Assembly: GCA_037951105.1 (NCBI GenBank)
Contig: JBAMJV010012292.1
Span: forward strand, 22,674 to 86,673
DNA: 64,000 nt
Reading direction: 5' to 3'
Origin: Echinarachnius parma
Taxonomy: Eukaryota > Echinodermata > Echinoidea > Clypeasteroida > Echinarachniidae
Shown piece after piece: positions 46,981-56,866 of the stretch; position 1 is the first letter of the stretch, and every line of letters starts with the position of its first letter. The notes beneath the pieces were generated by a model. That model saw nothing but the letters and a program-made list of their open reading frames with translations, did no database searches and was not told the origin of the DNA. Position numbers and translations under genes: made by a program.

Positions 46981-47400
46981 TTAACCTAACCAGGCGCCGT
47001 ACGTAGTACGGCGCCTGGCATACTGAGGTGTGTATACCGTGATGGTAACACTTGATAGGCTTCAACGGCAAACACACTTATAAAAAAAATATATATATCA
47101 TACTTTAAATAACATATCTCGGTTCATACTTACGAATTATGTTATGCATGGACATCAATGATGCAAATTGCAAAACGTCTGATGCTCCATTCGTTTGATT
47201 TATCCTGAAATTTACTATAAAACTGGCAAGATTACAGAAGTGACGAAAATGGTATCCGAATTTGTTCGCTGCAGGCAATATCAGGTGATCAAAAACTTGT
47301 CGGCAATGCACCCCCTGTACCCGATCAACCGATCGCCCCGCGCATGCGCTATGCATTGCCGACGAGTTTTCGGTCACCTGACATTGCATGCAGTGAACAA
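46981..47400 (-). mobile_element. Hairpin repeat related to DDX51 intron 1, with NRF1-like site and micro-exon
   Basis: Reading on -: GCGCATGCGC (47349-47340), the words ACAAATTCGGATACCATTTT and CGAATGGAG, a 22-nt ATG segment (47155-47134, codons M S M H N I I + 1) and donor GTAAGTATG (47133). The hairpin CCAGGCGCCGTAC-GTA-GTACGGCGCCTGG follows (46990-47018). The same order exists on + at 22846-23128. This copy has an extra internal inverted repeat (about 47263-47395, TCAGGTGA(C/T)C...GGCAATGCA). Confidence 0.65.
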
Positions 47401-48680
47401 AGACGAAGGAAATAATAGTCATCATCATCATCATCATCAATTTGAACTAAGTTATCATTCTTTTGCAACAATTTAAATAGCAAGCAAGGTAGGTTGAATG
47501 TTTAATTAATGTCTAGAACTTAAAAAAAAAAAATAATAATAGATGGAAAGTTCTTGAAACCACCCGTCGGCAAATTTCCTACAAATTTTTTAACGTTTCG
47601 TCTTCACAGCGCCGTCGGCGCTGATCACAGTTACAAAACAATTGGCTTTTCACGCCTGCTGTTAACTTATGATTATGAACATGTTGAACAACTAAAATTG
47701 AGAAGTAAGTTCGGTCATTCAGCATGTTCAGCATTTTTTTGTTTTAAACTGGCCCGAGAAGATGTCGAGGAACACTTGCAGTTGCAAGTTTCATTGCAGT
47801 AAAGTCTTAAGTTGAAATAAAAACTAAAAGTAAAAGAGGGAAAGTCAAATTACAAACTTAACACCACATCAGATAATGGTGCCGAGTATTGAAATTGTGT
47901 GCGTCTCGCATAGCCAGGTATAGGTGGCATGCAAAAATGAAATTAGAACACAAAAATGACCAACAATACATAATGACAGATCAAACAAAAAATTAGCCAA
48001 CAAAAAGCAATTTTATTTCTAGAGAAATTTGTGGATTTTGTCGTAAATCCCAACTAAGTTTGGTGTCTGAACAAATGGAGGAAGAAATGACAAATTTAAT
48101 AGATTCCATCTTGAAATTGATTTGATTAGTTTCAAGTAGCTGTTCAAAATTGGCCTTTAAAAGCTTGATTGATCTATCCTTCAAATTCATGTTTGGTTGC
48201 GCAATCTTATTCTAATCTAAGAATACCGGTAAGCTTGACAACAGTGCACTTGCTAATTGATACTGCCTGCTTGTAGTAATTTCATGCTGGCACTGGAGTT
48301 TGCTATACATGGATGCCTTGGTGCAAACTATTCCAGAATGTGGTGCTAATTTCAGCAAAACTGACGAGGGCCTGGGTGAACATCAAGTATAGCAGGGGGT
48401 TGCAATACCGAACGGGTTGTATTACCGTATGTACAAATTCCCATAGGAAAAACGTTCGAATTTTGAAAGTTGAATTTAAAAGTCTGCATTAACGGAGGAT
48501 AATAAATGATGTTTAGCAAACATATTCCACCATTTCCCGAAGAAAATAAGCGTCCTGGGGCGTTATACGCGCGTTTTGTCGCGCACCAGTGGCAGCGCGC
48601 ATGTCAATGACATTCCCATGCAAAACATTCATCTTTGGTACATTCAGTATTGCAACACGAAATTTTGCGTCGGGAAGAGG
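47401..48680. other. Non-coding; includes the RPL15 promoter region
   Basis: A short CAT run at 47416-47437, then AT-rich sequence with no gene. 48540-48670 is GC-richer (GCGCGTTTTGTCGCGCACC, GGCAGCGCGCATG) and is the likely core promoter of RPL15; no TATA box stands out. Confidence 0.45.
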
Positions 48681-48728
48681 CTTCTTTTTTGGAAGGGTTT
48701 ACAAGAAAGTTGATTTGAAGAAAAATCG
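48681..48728 (+). promoter_or_regulatory. Likely 5' TOP leader exon of RPL15
   Basis: CTTCTTTTTT at 48681 fits the C-plus-pyrimidine start (5' TOP) of ribosomal-protein mRNAs, which couples their translation to growth signals. A donor-like ATCG|GTAAAT follows at 48729, and the acceptor AACAG lies at 48931-48935, 21 bases before the RPL15 ATG. The transcription start is inferred from the motif only. Confidence 0.55.
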
Positions 48729-48956
48729 GTAAATTCTTGAAGATATTTTACATCAAATGTGTTCTTTATGATTTTAAGCAGCTGCTTGTATAATTTCCAC
48801 TTTGATTTCATGCGTCCAATTTTTGTTTTGTGCCGTCAAACAAAAAGCATCCGGTAATAGGACCCGATACCATACTCATTAAATATAGATGTAATAAATT
48901 GTTTAACTTTTTCTTTGATCCCTTTTTTTTAACAGGACCAACTACTGACACTAACC

Positions 48957-51900
48957 ATGGGGGCCTACAAGTACATGGCCGAGGTATGGCGCAAGAAGCA
49001 GAGTGATGTGATGCGTTTCCTCGTGCGCATCAGGACCTGGCAGCTGCGTCAGCTGGCCGCCATCCACCGCGCATCCAAGCCCCTTCGTCCAGACAAGGCA
49101 CGCAGCCTGGGATACAGGGCCAAGCAAGGTTAGTATGGTGATGGTGATGCTAGAGATAGTGGTGGTGGGGGTGATGATGATGATGGTGGCGACAGCTGGC
49201 TGCCACCCACCGCGCATCCAATCCCCTGCGAACAAGCAAAGCATGCAGCCTGGGATGCAGGGCCATGCTAGAGATAGTGGTGGTGGTGGTGAAATGATGA
49301 TGATGATCATGGTGAGATTGATTATGTTGGAGATGGTGATATGATGATGGGAGGAGATTATTAGCAAATGTTATCATTATACTTTTTGTTGTAATTTTGC
49401 AGGTTACGTGATCTACCGCATCAGGCTGCGTCGCGGAGGTCGCAAGAGGCCCGTGCCAAAGGGAGCCACCTATGGCAAGCCAACCAACCAGGGAGTCGAC
49501 CAGCTCACATATTGAAAGCCTCTGCAAGTGACTGCGGATAATTACATAGATGTTATTATCATTATACTTTTTTGGGGTCATTTTGCAGGTTACGTGATCT
49601 ACCGCATCAGGCTGCGCCGCGGAGGTCGCAAGAGGCCCGTGCCAAAGGGAGCCACCTATGGCAAGCCAACCAACCAGGGAGTGAACCAGCTCAAGTACCA
49701 GAAGTCTCTGCAGGCTACCGCTGAGGAGCGTGTTGGACGTCGCTGCGGCGCCCTGCGTGTGCTCAACAGCTACTGGATCTGCGAGGACTCCACATACAAG
49801 TACTTTGAGGTAAATGAAGGATTAGACTTGCTTGAGACTAAGTTATGTTTTACAGTATCTTATATAGCAGGTTTTCTTCTGCGAGCAATAGCAAGCTCAT
49901 ATTGATTCAGTTGGGGAAAAGGGGGGGGGGGGGAAATATATCCTTGGAAAGACAGATTCTGGCTATTTGCAAGTACAGTGGAACCTCTTAATAATAAGAT
50001 TCTATGAAAATTAGCTTTTTATATCAGGGTCTGAAAACAAAATAATATAAAGAGCTGGGACCAGCAAAGTTACCTTGTTATAACTGGGTTTTGTTATATC
50101 AGAGCTCTTCATAACGAGGTTCCACTGTATGTTTACTGTACTTGTATGGTATGATGAACCTATCGAGTAGAGGTACATAAACCTGTTCAGCACGCAGTGC
50201 TCGCACATGGGATTGAACAGATGTTACCTGTCCCCTGCCAGGTACGGATAGATATCGGTGCCCGGAGGAAGATGTTCGTAAGATTCTTGTCTGGCCCAGC
50301 TGCGAGGAGGAAACAATAATGTTTTGAAATGAAATTTCACAAGTATGTGAGCACTTGGAGAGGAATTATTCCAATTGATAAATCCCTTAATGTCACATAG
50401 ATTGAAAACCGATCAAAGAACCAATGTCCAGTACATCTTATAACTGTATATTATATTGTTACGTTGTTTGTCTGTTCATAGGTGATCCTCATCGACCCAA
50501 TGCACAAAGCCATCCGTCGCAACCCAGACACCCAATGGATCACAAAGTCGGTTCACAAGCATCGCGAGTGCCGTGGACTTACATCTGCAAGTAAGTATTC
50601 TACAAATTATTCAGAGTGCAACTTCGTAAAGAGCTCTGATATAAGAAAACCCTCTCATAGCATGTTAATTTTGCTGGTCCCAGCTCTTTATATTATTTTG
50701 TTAATTGACCCTGAAAGTGCCCCATTGCAGAGAGAATTAACCTATTGCCTACGGGAACCTGGTGGCTCCTGTATTAACTCTGTGGGGATTGGACAATTGG
50801 GTAGAGAACAGGTTAAGATTGATTGTGAGAAAAAGCAAGCACATATTGTTTGCAAGTCAGAAAATATGCACATCTGAACCAATCAGATTTGCGCATTTAG
50901 TCACATGTTCTGATTGCAAGAAATTGCAACTTTACAATCGATTGCAACCCTTTCTGCAACGGGGCAAAGAGATGACTGATATCAAGAACAAGGTAGTTTT
51001 CATGGTATCAATGACCTCACTTTACTTTATTTCTCTTAAAAAGCAGATCAATTGTTGCGGTAAACCCCTCAAATGAAACTGGTAAAATAAGCTTTTATCC
51101 CCAATGACCTCGCTTCATTTTATTTCTCTTAAAAAGCAAATCAATTGTTGAGGTAAACCCCTCGAAAGAAACTGGGAAAATAAGCTTTTATCCCCAGGAA
51201 ATTGAATGATTTGAGTGAAGCAATATAAACTCTTTATTTTTCTATTCCATCCTGTGTTCTTTCCTATCTATCTTATTAATTTTGTAGGCAATGCTAGAAA
51301 TTAAAATGTTTGCTTTGTGGCCCAGTGGGGCAAGTTAAAACAAGATTTTTCAATTTCTAGTGGCCCCAAACCTATATCTGTTGGCCCAAAACAGAGAAAA
51401 ACATGACAAATTCTGTTACATTTGCTTGCCCGATCGGGCCAGTAGAATTTAGGATCAATGAAATTTAGTGGCCCGAAGCTAATTTTGAGCACTGTTGTAG
51501 GACATAATGTGGTTCTGGTAAGGATTGTTTTTTATTGACAATTTCCACATGTTTTACAATTGAATTGAAAAGTAATTTATTCATGAGACATGTGACATGT
51601 CACATGATATACTTGTGGATTAGTTTCTTCTGGTTTCACCAACATGATGAAATATAGAAACCTGAAACGTCATGTAAATGCATACTTGCCAACTGTCCCG
51701 TTTTAATCGGAATTGTCCCGTTTTTTTAATGTTTTAGAAGTGTAAAATCGGGACGTCCCGATTTTTAAGTTTTAAACTTTTTAAACTTTACTTTACTTTA
51801 TTAAATGTATAGAGACAACATTTAAACGTAAATCTGACCAAATCTTACCAAATCTTACCAAATCTTACCTAGTAATTTTGGAAGAATTATGAAAAATGGG

Positions 51901-52453
51901 TCGAGAATGCATTTAATACTCAAAAACGTCAAGGCGCAATGGACTTTGTGCTTGCAATGTGCACTTCCCGCACACTTGTGCAATTATGCTGCGACTTTGG
52001 ACCCCCGGCCAATTTTGTCCCTCTTTCCAAAATTCAAATGTTGGCAAGTATGTAAATGACTTCTTTATTGTCCAGGCCTTGAAAGTTGAGAGAAAATTGT
52101 ATAATGGTTTCATGGGGCATGGAATTATATTTAATTTCTACAGCACTGAAATATTAATAGAAATAAAGATTTGTAGAATTTATTTTACTACAAAAGTATT
52201 GAAAGAAAATCCACATTTACTTACAGTGGTGAAAAGTGATGTAATTCTTGCTGTAATGGTCATTGAATTGGACTTGGAAATAAGTGTATTGATGTATCAT
52301 TTCTCATTATTGTTATTTTTCCTATTTTGTCTCTTTTCAGGCAAGAAGAGTCGTGGTCTTGGCAAAGGACATCTGTACAAACAGACCAGCGGCGGCTCAA
52401 GACGTGCGTCGTGGAAACGACGAAACCTGCTTCGCCTCCGAAGATATCGCTAG
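48957..52453 (+). CDS. RPL15: 60S ribosomal protein L15 (eL15), four coding exons, 204 aa
   Basis: A structural protein of the large ribosomal subunit, basic and highly conserved. Coding exons 48957-49128, 49589-49809, 50482-50590 and 52341-52453 join in phase to exactly 204 codons plus TAG, the family's usual length. It starts [19 protein letters not shown] and includes [78 protein letters not shown] and ends [13 protein letters not shown], all eL15 signatures. One local oddity is SASKKSRG where many animals have SAGRKSRG. GC-rich coding sequence contrasts with its introns. Introns 1 and 3 carry copied exon pieces and miniature transposons. Polyadenylation signals follow at 52757 and 52886. 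Confidence 0.97.
49190..49275 (+). repeat. Degenerate copy of the RPL15 exon 1 tail in intron 1
   Basis: CAGCTGGCTGCCACCCACCG, CGCGCATCCAATCCCCT and GCAGCCTGGGATGCAGGGCC repeat the exon end (CAGCTGGCCGCCATCCACCG...). The copy also includes the intron words GCTAGAGATAGTGGTGG, so the border was duplicated as a unit. The splice donor is lost (GGCCATGCTAG). Confidence 0.9.
49403..49527 (+). repeat. Near-identical upstream copy of RPL15 exon 2 with an in-frame stop (possible poison exon)
   Basis: 186 bp before exon 2, an acceptor ATTTTGCAG|GTTACGTG is followed by ~95 bases almost identical to exon 2. It then diverges to CAGCTCACATATTGA, which puts TGA (49513-49515) in frame. If spliced in from exon 1 it would truncate L15 at about 95 residues and trigger decay. 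A weak donor (CAA|GTGACT) is near 49527. The near identity may reflect recent duplication or gene conversion. Confidence 0.9.
49976..50127. mobile_element. CAGTGGAA pogo-like miniature element in RPL15 intron 2
   Basis: CAGTGGAACCTCTTAATAAT ... TAACGAGGTTCCACTG with TA at both ends. Confidence 0.85.
50620..50970. mobile_element. Fragments of two miniature elements in RPL15 intron 3
   Basis: 50620-50715 (AGAGCTCTGATATAAG...CTGGTCCCAGCTCTTTATAT) matches the inner part of the CAGTGGAA family. 50850-50966 holds one arm of the GTTGCAGAAAGAG family (AATTGCAACTTTACAATCGA...TTTCTGCAACGGGGC). Confidence 0.65.
51010..51198. repeat. ~95-bp tandem duplication in RPL15 intron 3
   Basis: CAATGACCTC(A/G)CTT...ATTTCTCTTAAAAAGCA(A/G)ATCAATTGTTG(C/A)GG...AAATAAGCTTTTATCCCC occurs twice in direct tandem order. 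Confidence 0.9.
51291..51500. mobile_element. GGCCCG-family fragment in RPL15 intron 3
   Basis: Begins AATGCTAGAAATTAAAATG and ends AGTGGCCCGAAGCTAATTTTGAGCACTG, with GCTTGCCCGATCGGGCCAGT inside, as at the ends of the 8038-9433 element. Confidence 0.65.
51501..52340. other. Rest of RPL15 intron 3
   Basis: 51690-51780 has repeated CCCGTTTT/CGGGAC words. 51835-51870 repeats AATCTTACC three times. No snoRNA boxes could be assigned with confidence, although ribosomal-protein introns often host snoRNAs. Confidence 0.4.
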
Positions 52454-52756
52454 ACACACTAAAGAAACCATTTACAAAATTTACGTCGATACCCGCTACG
52501 ACTCACAAGATAATGAACTTCTCAATAGGGGTGTGGTTACTTGTCCTACATGTTCCAGTTTCAAGCCAACCCCAAATCTCACATCACTTGCTCTACACGC
52601 CAAGTATAAGGATCATATGTTTCCTTCTACGAAGCGCAATAGACGCTGCAACCTTTCTTCAAGCAGACAAATTTGAAGACCCTGGAAAAATGCTGTTAAC
52701 CATCTTATTCAGTGCTGGTTGAAGGAAAACTCGTCAAAATGTCGCTCTACATTCAA

Positions 52757-52891
52757 AATAAACATTGAAAACCCATGGACAGTAAGGTTTACCACTGAGA
52801 AAGCTCTGATGAAAAAATATTATTATTAGAGCTCTTTTATGTGGTAAATTTTGCTGTGAAACAATCATTTTTCCAATACTGTATGAATAAA
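52757..52891 (+). terminator. RPL15 polyadenylation signals
   Basis: AATAAA at 52757-52762 and 52886-52891 follow the stop codon by 304 and 433 bases. Ribosomal-protein 3' UTRs are usually short, so the first is more likely. Confidence 0.55.
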
Positions 52892-52983
52892 AGTACAGAT
52901 CACAAAAAAGTCAAATATTTTGTCAATGTGTTTTCTTTTTAAAGTCAAGTGTAATGATTAAATTCTGCACTAACTAAATTGTA

Positions 52984-53099
52984 CAGTGGATCCCCATTAA
53001 AAAGAACTCTGATATAACAAAATCCTTTTTCATGACAAGGTGATATTGCTGGGCTGCCTGCCCCGATATCCTTGTTCCATTCGTAATGAGATTCCACTG
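52984..53099. mobile_element. CAGTGGAT pogo-like miniature element (short)
   Basis: CAGTGGATCCCCATTAAAAA ... CGTAATGAGATTCCACTG with TA at both ends. Confidence 0.75.
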
Positions 53100-53120
53100 T
53101 ATGTTTAGTCCTAGATCTGG

Positions 53121-53406
53121 GGGGTGTTTCACAAAGATCCTAAGTTGAACTTAACTAAGTTGGATGGAAAGCCATTTGTAGACTTGGAATACAATATATT
53201 CAAAAGCAACAAAGCACAAATTTTAGACTTTTCATAAATGTTGCATCAAGAACATGAAATCTTGATAATAGAAAATATTAATGATTTGAAACAACATTTT
53301 ATGCCTTTCAAAATAACTTTTACAATTTGTTTTTAAAGAAAATAACGGCTTTCCATACTTTTTATGTCCAACTTAAGTTCAACTTGGGATCTTTGTGAAA
53401 CGCCCC
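53121..53406. mobile_element. Miniature element with GGGGYGTTTCACAAAGATCC ends
   Basis: Left GGGGTGTTTCACAAAGATCC and right GGATCTTTGTGAAACGCCCC-type inverse. AAGTTGAACTTAA and GGAAAGCC also pair inside. Confidence 0.8.
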
Positions 53407-53849
53407 ATGGTGTTTTTTACCAGTTGTAGTATTCAAAAGGGGGGCAATTAAGGCTTCGGTAGGTGGATTTGTGATGCTTGCTAATGATGTATTTTTTCCA
53501 GAATCAAATATGATTGAAAAAGAGCAGAGAGCTCTTTATGTTTGAATTAAGAATCAAATATGCTCGCTACAATTTGTCAAATGAGAGTTACAAGGGCATA
53601 AAGTAGATTTTGGGCTAAATTGAGTTCGGCATACCAACTTGTAGGTTTGAACCTGTTTCATGTAGTGCCACTTTTCTAGATAAATTGGGGAATACATGTA
53701 TTTATCACAAATAAAAGACCTATGATGCAAGACTCCAAAACTAAACATTTCTGCAGGACAAAAGGTGACTTGGTGCCCCTCTCTTTCTCCACTGATTGTG
53801 CCTTCATGCACAAGATAAAAGAAAATGTATGTTTTCTTTGAGTTTGTTT

Positions 53850-54190
53850 TTGTTAGTGTGTTCGTGTTGTGTGTTTATGTGCGTTTGTTTTTGTTGTATG
53901 TTTGTTATTGTGTGTCTGTGCTCTTGTTTGTTATTGTGCATTTATTTTAATTGTGTGTCTGTGCTCTTATGTTTGTTATTGTGTGTTTATGTGCATTTGT
54001 TTTTGTTGTGTTTATGTGAGTGTTTGTTATTGTGTGTTTATGTGCATTTGTTTTTGTTGTTTATGTGAGTTTGTTATTTTGTGTTTATGTGCATTTGTTT
54101 TTTTATTGTGTGTCTGTGCTCTCATCTTTGTTATGGTGTGTGCTTGTGCATGCAGTGTGTGTTTAGTTGGTTTGTTTCTGGTTGTTTGCG
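53850..54190. repeat. T/G-rich low-complexity tract
   Basis: Irregular repeats of GTGTGTTTATGTGCATTTGT and TTTGTTATTGTGTG. Long frames translate to Cys/Val/Phe-rich protein and are repeat artefacts. Confidence 0.85.
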
Positions 54191-54392
54191 TGCAAATTGG
54201 GTGTAAAACAATCAACTCAAAAGTTCATTCACACCAAAATCCACACAAGGCAGTTGCATGTACAAATATAGGTCCCATCATTATCAAATTACATGTAGCT
54301 TACTTCAATTATTATGCCCTCTGCACACAGAGCCGACTTGAACCGATCTGGTTTTCAGGGTAGTAGGTCTATGATTCAGCTCGGTATAATTG

Positions 54393-54557
54393 GGGGCCAT
54401 CTACAAAGTACGTACGCAGAGGGGGTGGGGGAGGGGGGGGGGGGGGTAAAGTTGATGCGTACGCTCCATTCAACCACGTGTATAAAAAGTGCGTACAGGC
54501 CGGGGAGTGGGGGTTATTTCGGACCAATTATTGCGTACATACTTTGTAGATGGCCCC
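54393..54557. mobile_element. Miniature element with 3-bp TTG duplication
   Basis: TIRs GGGGCCATCTACAAAGTACG and its inverse, bordered by TTG on both sides (54390-54392, 54558-54560). A 3-bp duplication suits the Harbinger/ISL2EU-type superfamilies. A poly-G run is inside. Confidence 0.8.
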
Positions 54558-55190
54558 TTGTTGCCTCAGGACTCCAGTTTTGCCAGTCCAGAGCCAGTCA
54601 GAGATCATTCGAAGCCGATTCATCATGATTCGGCTACGACTGAGCGAAACCGACTCTAGCCTGACTGAAAACCAGTTGAATCGGGTCAAGCCATGTGTGC
54701 AGAGGGCATTAGTCTATTCTGATCTGAGACATTGCGACAATGGGGGTGGGGCAAGGGCCAATAATTTGACAAAAAACAATACAAATACAGAAGGGGGGAA
54801 AACAGTCTGACAAATGATTTTGATGTGATATGCCTGAGTAACAGCAGAGTTATATAAGTCACTAACTAGTTATTAGTTGGCAACTAAAAGGATATCTTGT
54901 TACATGCTTGGCCCTGCCATGTAAAATAGACTTAGAATTAAATACATGTAGAACTAAACTAGTTTGGTGTTATATGGGCCTAGTGAGGCTGTCAAGATTG
55001 GATCAATTCTGGTATATTTTATTCATCAGAATAAACAAACAAAATGACCAAATGATGCCCGACAAGCCACATCGTTACAATAATATCAGGGACATTTGAT
55101 TAAGATAAAATATGCTAGATTTTACTCAAGAGGGCCAACATGCACGGGCTCCCCAATTATAGGTGCCTGCAACCAGGACCGTCGGAGCCG
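54558..55190. other. Non-coding stretch, nothing recognised
   Basis: No supported gene or repeat. 54310-54345 and 54565-54700 share reversed words (GACTTGAACCGA / TCGGGTCAAG), which may be a weak outer palindrome around the 54393 element. Confidence 0.35.
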
Positions 55191-55199
55191 CTATTACGG

Positions 55200-55394
55200 T
55201 AGTCCAGTTTGGACTGTGGGGAATTTATTTATATCCCTGTTCGCTCTTGCCCGCTAGATGGCTGCTATCCCGAGTTGGCTGCTACCCGGAGTTGGCTGAT
55301 TAGTGGGGTAAGACAGGTTAGTGGGGTTTGAAGCTACTAGCGGGCAGGAGCGAACAGGGGTAAAATAAAATTCCCCACAGTCCAATCTGGACTA
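55200..55394. mobile_element. Miniature element with 9-bp target duplication (MULE-like)
   Basis: TIRs TAGTCCAGTTTGGACTGTGG and inverse, then GGGGAATTT and CCCTGTTCGCTC. CTATTACGG abuts both ends (55191-55199, 55395-55403). A 9-bp duplication is typical of Mutator-like elements; assignment is inference. Confidence 0.85.
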
Positions 55395-55870
55395 CTATTA
55401 CGGATGGTACGGATTCGTCCGTACCACTTTTCAGCCTAAAAAAAAAAAAAAAAAGAGAGAGAAAGTGGAGAGGGAGAAGAAAAGAAGAGAGAAAGTGGGA
55501 GGATGATAAATGTCATGTCATGTAGGCTGATCGTCACCAGCTAATGGAAGAACACGAACATCGAAGTGACATTACCTTTTTTCCATAATTATGAAACGCA
55601 TTATCATATAAACCGAAGTTTGTAACTAATCGTAAAAACTATATGACTTGTAAATTTATATGAAATGTGCAGTAAAAAAAAAATCATATAGCCTAAACCG
55701 ATGAACAGCGTATGCCACAAAACTTTGTCATCAAATCGCAAATCTTACAAATAATATCCTCTAGAAAGTGATAAATTAAGCTCACCACCTGACCGTAAAA
55801 CCTCCTATGTATAGGTTAGGCCCCCCCCCCCAAAAGCCCCCCCCCCCCCAAAAAAAAAAAAAAATAAATA

Positions 55871-55902
<32 letters not shown>
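55395..55902. repeat. Low-complexity tracts (poly-A/GAGA, poly-C, (TA)n)
   Basis: A15 with GAGAGAAAGTGG repeats at 55438-55500, C runs at 55819-55850, then A-rich and a (TA)n run at 55874-55902 in which the next element sits. Confidence 0.85.
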
Positions 55903-56628
55903 CTCCGCAAAAAAAGAAACTGGACACTTGTATAAGACCAAATATTTAATATTCATTTACGATAAAATATATGGTATTGTATATCAAATTAAAGATAAAA
56001 CGACCCTCTTCAATACAATGGCAAAGGTTTATTAGTCGAAACCACAGTTTGTGCTCTTATTTTAGTATGAAAAATGGTATAAATTCTTCTCAAGAATTCT
56101 ACCGTAGTCCAAAGATCTTCAAAACCTGATGTCACCATTTGTCAAACAGTTGGGCAGTCTTTAACTTGACATTTCTCTAGGTAACTATGGTTAAAATTGC
56201 AGGGGACACACTTAAACAGACAAGCTTCTATGCCTCTATTACAGACCAGTATGATGATGCTCTCATAACCTGGCCCTGTTTTATTGAAAAATTTGTATTT
56301 TCAGAGTTTGTTCATAACAATAAAGTTAAATAATGTCATAATTTATCTTGCCCCGCACATCTTGTTTTTAAATGAAACGCTCACTATCATCATCTGATCA
56401 TTTCAGCCGAATAGTGTGGTCCTCCATTGTATTTGCTATTTCTGAAACAGACCTTGCTATGGTAATTGACCATGGCATCTCATGCATGAACGGTTACACC
56501 TTTAATTTATACCCTGCATGCAGAGGACTAAATTCCTTTAATTTGATATATGATAATCTACACTTTATCGTACATTAATATGAAATATTTCAACTTATAC
56601 AAGTGTCCAGTTTCTTTTTTTGGAGGAG
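55903..56628. mobile_element. Tc1/mariner-like miniature element inserted in a (TA)n tract
   Basis: TACTCCGCAAAAAAAGAAAC and the inverse of TACTCCTCCAAAAAAAGAAA frame 726 bp, continuing CTGGACACTTGTATAAG. TA flanks lie within the TA microsatellite, which continues on the other side (56629-56651). No transposase frame remains. Confidence 0.85.
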
Positions 56629-56866
56629 TATATATATATATATATATATATAAAAGAAAAAGAAAAAAGAAGAAAAAAAATAATAAATATATAAGCTAAG
56701 AATTGTAACGTTCAAAAACTAATTTATACACCCATTTTAATTCGCGTGCGAACAGATTATCTACGGTTTGTTGTGTAACTTGCGTATGGTCTGGGGTGAA
56801 TACTTTTTCTGTACCGGGCCACGTAGTTTCCCGTGTAGGCTGGCATTGCTCTGGCTGCTTTGTGAG

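Noticed and set aside
51501..52340. Possible snoRNA in RPL15 intron 3
   Set aside because: Ribosomal-protein introns often host snoRNAs, but no convincing pair of C/D or H/ACA boxes with a closing stem could be read.
52353..52722. Frames of 107 and 131 codons over the last RPL15 exon and 3' UTR
   Set aside because: Out of frame with RPL15, whose stop at 52451-52453 gives the exact family length.
53796..54363. Cys-rich frames of 90 and 164 codons
   Set aside because: Low-complexity TTTGTTATTGTGTG sequence gives Cys/Val/Phe-rich translations; not a cysteine-rich protein gene.
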